A stretch of 5,324 nt of DNA. Source: Desulfobacterales bacterium. GTDB lineage: Bacteria > Desulfobacterota > Desulfobacteria > Desulfobacterales > UBA5852. Shown one piece after another: positions 1-5,324 of this stretch (positions within the stretch are counted from its first letter, which is position 1; each line of letters starts with the position of its first letter). The DNA lies in assembly GCA_016735415.1 (NCBI GenBank), contig JAERRP010000338.1, positions 1 to 5,324 of the forward strand, written 5' to 3'. A model generated the notes under the pieces. That model did no database searches, was not told the DNA's origin, and worked only from the letters and a program-made list of their open reading frames with translations. A program made the position numbers and the translations under genes.

Positions 1-926
1 CGGTAGCGTTTATAACAGTTGATTGTAGGCGCCATAAAAATTGTGTTGGCCCTGGCGTGTTTGATTAAACCACCAATAAAGTTTTTGCAAAGCGCTGAAA
101 GCTGATCTTCAGTTTCAGGATCGTAAAAGGCATTTTTTCCGGTTTTTTTATCAATGAGACTGATATGGAAATGAGAACCGGAACCGCTGGAATCAATAAA
201 CGGCTTTGTCATATTTGTGGCAATATAGCCATGTTGAAGGGCAACCTCCTTAATGCCGTGCCGGAATGTAAACGCTACATCGGCAGATTCAATGCCGTCC
301 ATGTAAAAGAGATTGATCTCCTGCTGTCCGGGACCATGTTCCGAGTTCTGGGTGATAATCCGGATGCCGGCCTGATCCATCTTGCGCATCAGGTCATAGG
401 TAAAATCCATGTCCCAGTTATTTTTCAAGGTTACAAAGATGGGTTGCCCGGTATAAACAGGCTTTCGATTCTCGGCATCCAGCACATAGAATTCGAATTC
501 ATACCCGAGACGGCAGGTATATCCCAGTTTATCAAACTCATCGATTAATCTCTTAAGCTGGAGCCGCGGAGAGGCCATGGCCGGGGTGCCGTCATACCAG
601 TACGGATCAACGATAATTTTTGCCGTGTTGGGTATCCATGGCAGGGACATAAAAGTTGAAAGATCGGGCCGTACACATTGATCCGCAAAGGCGATCTCTT
701 CGGCATACCCCGTACCGGTGGGCACCATGGACTGGATGTCCAAGCCGAGCAGGCCCCCGTAAAAGTTCAATCCATTCTCGATATATTCCATGAATGCTCC
801 GACCGGCACGGTCTTGCTCCTGGAAATGCCGTTCATATCCGGTTGTTCGAAACGGATAAACTCAATGGCGTTGTTTCTAATCTCTTGCTCGATGTCGCCG
901 ATCGATTTACCGTTTAAATTTTCCAT
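1..926 (-). CDS. Glutamine synthetase family enzyme, lengsin-like (3' end cut off by window edge)
   Basis: Seen: an open frame of 308 complete codons from the ATG at 926, continuing past the left edge, so the C-terminus is missing (class I GS is usually about 450 residues). The N-terminal beta-grasp region carries IRFEQPDMNGISRSK (residues 24-38). The catalytic barrel follows with GYEFEF (E143, E145, matching the EPEF metal ligands), SEHGPGQQE (E196, E203), SGSGSHFH (H252) and NCYKR (306-307 KR). Known: GS-family enzymes use ATP to join ammonia or an amine to the gamma-carboxyl of glutamate. Inference: the FIRFE..D..G.SRSKT.P, LSTF..LPW and KH.......MAP runs resemble vertebrate lengsin and its bacterial relatives, but the metal ligands are kept here, so it is probably active. 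Amine versus ammonia as acceptor cannot be told; gamma-glutamyl-amide or polyamine synthetase is possible. An in-frame ATG at 932 is an alternative start; AAAGGA at 941-936 sits 9 nt before 926 but only 3 nt before 932. It lies 130 nt downstream of the transporter operon, same strand. Confidence 0.9.
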   Translation of the reverse strand, partial: MENLNGKSIGDIEQEIRNNAIEFIRFEQPDMNGISRSKTVPVGAFMEYIENGLNFYGGLLGLDIQSMVPTGTGYAEEIAFADQCVRPDLSTFMSLPWIPNTAKIIVDPYWYDGTPAMASPRLQLKRLIDEFDKLGYTCRLGYEFEFYVLDAENRKPVYTGQPIFVTLKNNWDMDFTYDLMRKMDQAGIRIITQNSEHGPGQQEINLFYMDGIESADVAFTFRHGIKEVALQHGYIATNMTKPFIDSSGSGSHFHISLIDKKTGKNAFYDPETEDQLSALCKNFIGGLIKHARANTIFMAPTINCYKRY

Positions 927-935
927 AACCATTTT

Positions 936-941
936 TCCTTT
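936..941 (-). promoter_or_regulatory. Ribosome binding site of the GS-like gene
   Basis: AAAGGA on the minus strand. Its spacing is 9 nt to the ATG at 926 and 3 nt to the ATG at 932, which favours the downstream start. A second weaker purine run (GGAAG, 946-942) could serve the 932 start, so the choice is not settled. Confidence 0.55.
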
Positions 942-960
942 CTTCCACTTGTCAATGTTT

Positions 961-1000
961 AATAAAACAAAAAACTGGAAACTTTCGACAAAAATGTTTC
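961..1000 (-). terminator. Possible weak intrinsic terminator or attenuator between ATPase B and the GS-like gene
   Basis: Reading the minus strand, GAAAC (1000-996) can pair with GTTTC (982-978), extended inward by TTT/AAA with one bulged A, giving about 8 bp around a short loop. After CAG comes a T-rich run, TTTTTTGTTTTATT (974-961). This is the order of an intrinsic terminator, but the stem is AT-rich and weak, so efficiency would be low or conditional. It lies about 60 nt after the ATPase B stop and about 35 nt before the GS-like start, so it could end the transporter transcript or attenuate read-through into the GS-like gene. Confidence 0.3.
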
Positions 1001-1012
1001 ACCATTTTTTGT
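988..1012. repeat. AT-rich inverted repeat in the intergenic gap
   Basis: On the plus strand, ACAAAAATG (988-996) and CATTTTTTGT (1003-1012) are inverted copies, differing by one extra T, around a 6-nt centre (TTTCAC). The arrangement could be a regulator operator ahead of the GS-like gene or an RNA hairpin. It shares bases 988-1000 with the candidate terminator stem, so the two RNA structures cannot form together. Confidence 0.45.
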
Positions 1013-1062
1013 TTATTATGAAGTCACCCTTCCGCTTGAAAAACCTATTCTGCGCTATTTTT

Positions 1063-2193
1063 CTATTTCGGTTTGATACGCAGACCGGTCGACGGGTCAA
1101 ACGCCAACAGCATAGAACTGTTGATTATTTCAATGCCGACGTTTTGACCCGGAGAAATTTTTTGGGTTTCGGCGCTCTCCACAAGAAGTCTGAGTTCTGC
1201 CTCGTCATTACGCACCGTCAGTACGGATTTCAGCCCAAGAGGTTCGATATCGATGGAAGTCGCCATGATGTGTGCATTGGAAGGGTCGGCCAGTATAAGG
1301 TTTTCAGGACGAATACCGAGCTCAAAGTCGTGATGACCGGAGGTAAAAATTCTTTTGAACTGCGGTGGAACCGGCAGCCGTGCTGCCGCGGCTTTAATAT
1401 ATTCGCCACCGTCATCCGGCGCATAACCCGCTTTTATAATATTGATCTGTGGCTCCCCTACAAAGCGAGCGACATTACGGTCCGTGGGATCATCATAGAG
1501 CACCTGCGGTTCAGCAATTTGCGCCACGCGCCCCTCGCTGAGCATTACAACGGTGTGGGCGATCGCCATGGCTTCGTTAAAGTCAGGGGTAGCCAAAAGA
1601 AACGTGTATCCAAGTTCGCGTTGCAGTCGTTTCAACTCGGCGCGCAGCTCGATTCTCAGCATCGCATCCAAACTGGAAAGAGGTTCATCCAGTAAAAAAA
1701 GGTTTGGCCTGCGGATCAGCGCCCGACCCAGCGCAATCCGTTGCCGCTCGCCGCCGCTCATCGTCTTGGGCAACCGTTTTAAGATGTGGGAGATTTTCAG
1801 GGTGCTTGCCATCTCCTCAACTTTTTCTTCGATTTCACTCTTTGACTCGCCGGGTATGATGAGTGGACTGGCTATGTTTTCAAAGCCCGTTTTATTCGGA
1901 TAGAGCGCTAGATTGTCGAAAATCATAGCGACATTCCGATCCTTGGGCTCCCATTTTCCAACATCCTGACCGGAAAGAATGATACATCCTGAATCCGGTC
2001 GGTCAAGCCCGGCGATCAAGCGTAGCGTTGTTGTCTTGCCGGCGCCGGCGGCACCGAGAATTACGGTCAGCGAAGCCTCGGGGACCGTAAAGCTGACATG
2101 ATCAAGCGCGGGTTTTCCACGAAAACACTTGCTGAGATCGTCGATAACAAGGATGGAACGGTTTTGACCTTCAAGTAAGTCTAAATTTCTCAT
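1063..2193 (-). CDS. ABC transporter ATP-binding protein B, MalK/UgpC type, with degenerate Q-loop and H-loop
   Basis: Cytoplasmic motor subunit of the importer, 376 aa, the usual MalK-family length. In order: Walker A GAAGAGKTT (47-55), Q-loop region IFDNLALYP with Asp93 where Gln is expected, intact signature MSGGERQR (145-152), Walker B LFLLDEP (165-171, D169/E170), D-loop SSLD (173-176), and H-loop region LATPDFNEA with Pro203 in place of the switch His. A C-terminal regulatory/TOBE part follows, with ELGIRPENL (291-299). Loss of the Gln and His should cripple hydrolysis in this subunit's own site, while its signature can still complete the partner's site. The pattern resembles GlpS of the glycerol importer as I recall it. 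Start: the ATG at 2193 overlaps the upstream stop as TGATG, with GGAGGG 11 nt before it; a TTG 24 nt further upstream is less likely. It is last in the transporter operon. Confidence 0.95.
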   Translation of the reverse strand: MRNLDLLEGQNRSILVIDDLSKCFRGKPALDHVSFTVPEASLTVILGAAGAGKTTTLRLIAGLDRPDSGCIILSGQDVGKWEPKDRNVAMIFDNLALYPNKTGFENIASPLIIPGESKSEIEEKVEEMASTLKISHILKRLPKTMSGGERQRIALGRALIRRPNLFLLDEPLSSLDAMLRIELRAELKRLQRELGYTFLLATPDFNEAMAIAHTVVMLSEGRVAQIAEPQVLYDDPTDRNVARFVGEPQINIIKAGYAPDDGGEYIKAAAARLPVPPQFKRIFTSGHHDFELGIRPENLILADPSNAHIMATSIDIEPLGLKSVLTVRNDEAELRLLVESAETQKISPGQNVGIEIINSSMLLAFDPSTGLRIKPK

Positions 2194-3311
2194 CAGCCCG
2201 GTATCCCTCCCATGCAAACATTAATCCTGCGGTTGGTGTCGCCATCGAAGAAAACCAGCGTATCGAGGTCAACAGCGATACCCGTTGTTGCGCCTTCTTT
2301 GGGGTACCCGACCGACGGCGCGACAACCTTCAATTGGGCTGATGCGACTTGAACGGTCAATACGACCTCGGGTCCCCGGGGTTCCGCGATCCGCACCTTT
2401 CCAACCAGTGGTGCGGTTTCCTTTGGCGCAAGTTGCAGTGATTCAGGTCTGATTCCGAGAGTGATCAACCCTTCCGGGACGACATTATCGGTTACCGATG
2501 TTTTGGCAATCGTTAAGGAAAAGGAGTCTTGCCTGAAAATTGCGGTACTCTCACCAATCTCAAGTCGCCCCCTTAACAAATTCATAGGTGGGGAACCGAG
2601 AAAACCTGCAACAAATACGTGTTCGGGTTTGTCGCAAATAACGGAAGTTTTTTCGACCTGTAAAATTTTGCCGGTCCTCATTACCGCTATGCGGTCGGCA
2701 AGGGATAGCGCTTCAATTTGATCGTGTGTGACGTAAATAATTGTGAGACCGATCTCGCTTTGCAATCGCCTGAGTTCTCTGCGCATCGCAAGCCGGGCGG
2801 CGGTTTCAAGGTTTGATAGCGGTTCATCCAGGAGCAGGATTTCCGGTTTGGTAATTAATGTGCGACCAATTGCGACTCTCTGAAGTTCCGAATTGCCGAG
2901 ATCTTTCACTCGAGCGCCCAATCGATCCGTCATATCAATAAGTTCCGCAATCTCATCCACGGCCCGCACAATTTCAGATTTTGGCCTGCGACGCACGGCA
3001 AGCCCGAAAGCGAGGTTTCGACGTACCGTCATGGACGTGAAGACGGCATAATCCTGAAAAACGAGGCCCACATTGCGTTTGCCCGGCGGCACATGAAGAA
3101 TCGACTGATCATCGATCTGGATATCTCCCGAAGTAGGTTCATCCAGCCCAACAATCATATTGAGCATCGTCGATTTTCCGCAACCCGACGGACCCAGCAG
3201 CGCAATCGTTTCACCGGCTTCAATGCTAAGGTCAATACCATCAACCGCAGCCACCGCGCCATTGTCGAATTCCTTTTTCAGGTTTACCAGTTTCAGCTTA
3301 GGCACCGTCAT
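2193..3311 (-). CDS. ABC transporter ATP-binding protein A, MalK/UgpC type, with degenerate signature motif
   Basis: Second motor subunit, 372 aa. In order: A-loop aromatic F15, Walker A GPSGCGKST (40-48), Q-loop VFQDY (Q86), Walker B ILLLDEP (158-164, D162/E163), D-loop SNLE (166-169, Glu for the usual Asp) and H-loop YVTHDQ (H196). The C-terminal regulatory/TOBE part contains LGIRPESL (285-292). The signature is not LSGGQ but LGNSE (138-142), although the following LQRVAIGRTL is normal, so alignment at this position is secure. All residues it contributes to its own nucleotide site are intact, so it should be the hydrolysing subunit if paired with a partner supplying a good signature, such as ATPase B. 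The layout resembles GlpT of the glycerol importer as I recall it. Start: ATG at 3311 overlaps the permease stop as ATGA, with GGAG about 11 nt upstream; in-frame codons further upstream lie inside the permease gene and have no ABC similarity. Confidence 0.95.
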   Translation of the reverse strand: MTVPKLKLVNLKKEFDNGAVAAVDGIDLSIEAGETIALLGPSGCGKSTMLNMIVGLDEPTSGDIQIDDQSILHVPPGKRNVGLVFQDYAVFTSMTVRRNLAFGLAVRRRPKSEIVRAVDEIAELIDMTDRLGARVKDLGNSELQRVAIGRTLITKPEILLLDEPLSNLETAARLAMRRELRRLQSEIGLTIIYVTHDQIEALSLADRIAVMRTGKILQVEKTSVICDKPEHVFVAGFLGSPPMNLLRGRLEIGESTAIFRQDSFSLTIAKTSVTDNVVPEGLITLGIRPESLQLAPKETAPLVGKVRIAEPRGPEVVLTVQVASAQLKVVAPSVGYPKEGATTGIAVDLDTLVFFDGDTNRRINVCMGGIPG

Positions 3312-4168
3312 TGTTTTATCGCTCCGAAAGTCATGCCCCGAGCCAGATGAGATTGAATAAAATAACCGACCAAAACAAGCGGGGCCATTGCCAGAACCGC
3401 CAGAGCGGTTTGCACGCCGTATAGCGTCCCCGCTGTTGCGGTAACATACTTGGCGAGTTGCACTGGAATGGTGATGACATTCGTATAAGACAGCACGAGC
3501 GCGAACATAAATTCCGACCAATTGAGAATGAAAATAAACATTGTCGTAGCAAAAAGACCGCCCCGCATCAGTGGAATTGTAACGGCGAGGTGCGCCATGA
3601 ACCGCGAACGACCGTCGATCATGGCCGCTTCTTCGATTTCACGAGGGATGTCTTCGACGAAGCTCTTCAGCATCCAGGTTGAAAAAGGCAGTGTAACCGC
3701 GACATAGATGGCAATAAGACCGATATAGCTGTCGATCAGTCCCACATAGGAGAACATGATCACAAAAGGCACCGCTATGGCGGCAGGAGGAAACATTCGA
3801 CCGGAGAGAATAATCAATGGCGTTGCTTTGCTCCCGTTCCCGTATCGCGAAATGCCAATAGCGGAAAATAGACCGATTACCACTGACAAAACCGTAGCGA
3901 TTACCGACGCAAAAACCGAGCCGAAAACCGCTTTGGTTGCCGCTTGGCTGACGCAGCCGACACCATATGCCCGCATCGCATCAGGATCAAACAGTGTTTG
4001 AAAATTGATGAAGGTAGGGTCTGACGGCACCCAGATTGCGGGCGACGCGTTCCAGTCGATTGGAGGTTTGATTGCAGTCATTACTATCCAGAAAACCGGA
4101 AACAGAACAATGACCAGCGCAACGCCCATTAAGAGCGCCATGGGGATGGAGAGCTTTTTCGAAAACAT
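3308..4168 (-). CDS. ABC transporter permease, MalG-like (carbohydrate/polyol type)
   Basis: Inner-membrane channel subunit, 286 aa, standard length for MalG/UgpE-type permeases. Hydrophobic segments at about residues 11-33, 80-105, 116-140, 145-168, 203-226 and 251-273 give six membrane spans. The cytoplasmic coupling loop EEAAMIDGRSRF (179-190), then TIPL (197-200), is a canonical EAA motif, the site that docks on the ATPase Q-loop cleft. The periplasmic stretch after span 1 (about 34-75) is typical of the family. The ATG at 4168 overlaps the upstream permease stop as TAATG, with AAAGGA about 9-10 nt before it; its own TGA overlaps the ATPase A start. The substrate cannot be read from the permease sequence. 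Confidence 0.95.
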   Translation of the reverse strand: MFSKKLSIPMALLMGVALVIVLFPVFWIVMTAIKPPIDWNASPAIWVPSDPTFINFQTLFDPDAMRAYGVGCVSQAATKAVFGSVFASVIATVLSVVIGLFSAIGISRYGNGSKATPLIILSGRMFPPAAIAVPFVIMFSYVGLIDSYIGLIAIYVAVTLPFSTWMLKSFVEDIPREIEEAAMIDGRSRFMAHLAVTIPLMRGGLFATTMFIFILNWSEFMFALVLSYTNVITIPVQLAKYVTATAGTLYGVQTALAVLAMAPLVLVGYFIQSHLARGMTFGAIKQ

Positions 4169-5172
4169 TAGCGACCGTCCTTTAAGAGTTGATCCCGCCC
4201 CGGCACAAGCAGGAAGTTGATCAGTACCAACGATCCGAGAAGCACAATGAACGCAGCAGCAGCGCCATAGGCAAGCTGGAAGTCGTTGAATGCCAGTTTG
4301 TAAATATACAGGCTGATGGTCTCGGTTGCGGATCCGGGACCACCCCGGGTCAGCATGAAAACTTCATCGAAAAGTTTGATAATTTCCATTGAGCGGACAA
4401 CAAACGCGACAATGATGACGGGTTTCAGCATCGGCAGTATCACACGCCAGAACACCTGCCGCGGGCTGGCACCCAAAATAACCGCGGCACGAACGGGATT
4501 TTCCGGCACCGCATTCAATCCTGACAACAAAATCAGGAAGAAAAGAGGCGTCCAATGCCAGACTTCGGTGAGGATGACCGCAGTAATTGCAAAAGGAGCG
4601 TGCCTAAACCATTCTATGGTTGCCTGTGATCCAAACAGAAACTCGATAATTTGATTAATGGGCCCGTTCGATTGAAACAACATCCAGAATGTATACCCAA
4701 CCACAACCGGAAGAATCATCATGGGAGTCAAAAAGGCGGAGAACAGCAACGACTTACCGCGAAACTCACGCAAAAATAAAACTGCCAACCCAAGACCAAA
4801 AAGGAATTCAAGCGACAAACAAGCCACGGAAATCAAAGCCGTACGTATGACCGCATATAAAAAACGCGTATCCCAGATCAGCAGTTCAGCGTAATTTTCA
4901 AATCCCACGAACCGGGCATCAAACAGCGAGCCGCGGGTCGGGGACCAATCCGTAAAACTCATATAAAGAGCGACCAGCAGGGGCACAACGAGAACCAGGA
5001 CGGAAACAATTTGTCCGGGCATCGTCAAAAATCGCCCCAGCGCGCTGATCCCAATGCCGTATTTAGATGGCCCCCGCATGGATGTGCCGGCGGGAGGCAT
5101 CGCATCGACTGTTTTTGCCGTTGCGCCGGATTGAAAGCAGGATAAAGTCAACTTATGGAGAATCGTCCGCAT
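4168..5172 (-). CDS. ABC transporter permease, MalF/UgpA-like, with non-canonical EAA loop
   Basis: Inner-membrane channel subunit partnering the MalG-like permease, 334 aa from the ATG at 5172. Hydrophobic segments at about 54-72, 109-134, 141-166, 193-217, 250-262 and 302-322 fit the six-span MalF-type core without MalF's large periplasmic insert. FVGFENYAELL (88-98) and LTRGGPGSATETISLYIY (274-291) are typical of this family. The EAA loop reads VRAAVILGASPRQ (227-239), then VILPMLKP, so the usual Glu is Arg228 and the usual Asp before Gly is Leu233. Start: 5172 is chosen for a GTGGGG run just upstream; it leaves a long polar N-terminus. ATGs at 5100 and 5079 lack a ribosome site, although 5079 would give a more usual 303 aa. 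A TTG at 5220 is unlikely. The gene lies 70 nt after the binding-protein stop and overlaps the next gene by 1 nt. Confidence 0.9.
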   Translation of the reverse strand: MRTILHKLTLSCFQSGATAKTVDAMPPAGTSMRGPSKYGIGISALGRFLTMPGQIVSVLVLVVPLLVALYMSFTDWSPTRGSLFDARFVGFENYAELLIWDTRFLYAVIRTALISVACLSLEFLFGLGLAVLFLREFRGKSLLFSAFLTPMMILPVVVGYTFWMLFQSNGPINQIIEFLFGSQATIEWFRHAPFAITAVILTEVWHWTPLFFLILLSGLNAVPENPVRAAVILGASPRQVFWRVILPMLKPVIIVAFVVRSMEIIKLFDEVFMLTRGGPGSATETISLYIYKLAFNDFQLAYGAAAAFIVLLGSLVLINFLLVPGRDQLLKDGR

Positions 5173-5194
5173 ATCAGCCCCACTGATCCGCACC

Positions 5195-5240
5195 GCTCGC
5201 TTTTTTGATCGGATCCGCAAGGTTCTTGGTTAGAGCGAGC
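5195..5240 (-). repeat. Weak inverted repeat between the binding-protein stop and the first permease
   Basis: GCTCGCT (5195-5201) and AGCGAGC (5234-5240) are perfect 7-bp inverted copies around a 32-nt loop that also contains the palindrome CGGATCCG. On the minus-strand transcript the hairpin would sit just after the binding-protein stop. Hairpins at this place in binding-protein importers can protect the upstream mRNA and lower permease expression. The loop is long and the pairing short, so this is only suggestive. Confidence 0.25.
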
Positions 5241-5242
5241 CA

Positions 5243-5324
5243 CTATTTCTTTACCTTTTCCTTGCCTATACGGCGGGTGATTCGATTGCAGGCACGCGCG
5301 GCATGCTCAAGCGCTTTTTTGGGT
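5243..5324 (-). CDS. C-terminal end of a probable ABC transporter solute-binding protein (partial)
   Basis: A frame entering from the right edge (first whole codon at 5323) gives 26 residues, PKKALEHAARACNRI onward, with a basic tail ending KVKK and a TAG at 5245-5243. No domain is visible in so short a piece. The call rests on context: it lies just upstream of the permease pair on the same strand, where CUT1-type operons carry the periplasmic binding protein. The residues also look like the amphipathic last helix (ALxxAAxxxNRI) common at the C-terminus of such proteins. The signal peptide and ligand-binding lobes lie outside the window. Another protein family cannot be excluded. Confidence 0.6.
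   Translation of the reverse strand, partial: PKKALEHAARACNRITRRIGKEKVKK

Noticed and set aside
165..548. 127-codon plus-strand open frame at the left
   Set aside because: It is antisense to the conserved GS catalytic motifs and has no recognisable domain.
950..955. Perfect TTGACA on the minus strand as a -35 box for the GS-like gene
   Set aside because: At 17-nt spacing the -10 position falls on the start codon region (ATGGTT), which is not a -10 sequence and would leave no leader. No good promoter pairing was found in the gap.
952..1005. 17-codon minus-strand ORF MVKHFCRKFPVFCFIKH ahead of the GS-like gene, a possible leader peptide
   Set aside because: There is no ribosome binding site close to its ATG, and the residues show no run of a single regulatory amino acid. 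It lies in an AT-rich gap where short ORFs arise by chance.
790..1695. 301-codon plus-strand open frame
   Set aside because: It runs antisense across the GS-like start, the intergenic gap and the conserved Walker B and C-terminal parts of ATPase B. Its translation shows no recognisable domain, so it is a shadow of the real genes.
2193..3521. 442-residue version of ATPase A starting at 3521
   Set aside because: The extra 70 residues lie wholly inside the MalG-like permease coding sequence in another frame and look unlike any ABC N-terminus. The ATG at 3311 gives the normal family start.
4168..5220. 350-residue version of the MalF-like permease starting from TTG at 5220
   Set aside because: A rare start codon without a good ribosome site, lying within the inverted repeat after the binding-protein gene. 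The ATG at 5172 with a nearby G-rich run is better supported.

Overview
The window holds one minus-strand block, read right to left: the last 26 codons of a probable solute-binding protein, two inner-membrane permeases, two MalK/UgpC-type ABC ATPases, and, after a 130-nt AT-rich gap, the first 308 codons of a glutamine synthetase (GS)-family enzyme that runs off the left edge. I see no credible plus-strand gene, no tRNA or rRNA, no CRISPR array and no mobile element.

Organism: a moderate-GC bacterium. The carbohydrate/polyol-type (CUT1-like) importer with two different ATPases resembles the glycerol importer layout (GlpS/GlpT) I recall from alphaproteobacteria. The mix of genes would also fit a marine or deltaproteobacterial genome. 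This is inference; nothing in the window fixes the taxon.

Layout: solute-binding protein tail (5243-5323), 70-nt gap with a weak stem-loop, MalF-like permease (4168-5172), MalG-like permease (3308-4168), ATPase A (2193-3311), ATPase B (1063-2193), gap with overlapping hairpins (933-1062), GS-like enzyme (1-926). The four transporter genes downstream of the binding protein overlap at every junction (TAATG, ATGA, TGATG). They are therefore one translationally coupled operon encoding a binding-protein-dependent importer: periplasmic binding protein, two-subunit channel and two-subunit motor.

Main observation: the two ATPases are degenerate in complementary ways. A keeps Walker A, Q-loop, Walker B and H-loop but has lost the LSGGQ signature (LGNSE) and has an altered D-loop (SNLE). 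B keeps Walker A, Walker B, signature (MSGGE) and D-loop but has Asp for the Q-loop Gln and Pro for the H-loop His. In an A/B head-to-tail dimer all substitutions fall in one composite site and the other site stays fully consensus. That predicts an obligate heterodimer with a single hydrolytic site in an importer family normally powered by a symmetric MalK-type homodimer. The MalF-like permease also has a non-canonical EAA coupling loop.

The GS-family enzyme resembles the lengsin-like branch of class I GS but keeps the metal-ligand glutamates. It may act on the imported compound or on an amine derived from it, but the link rests only on proximity and orientation.
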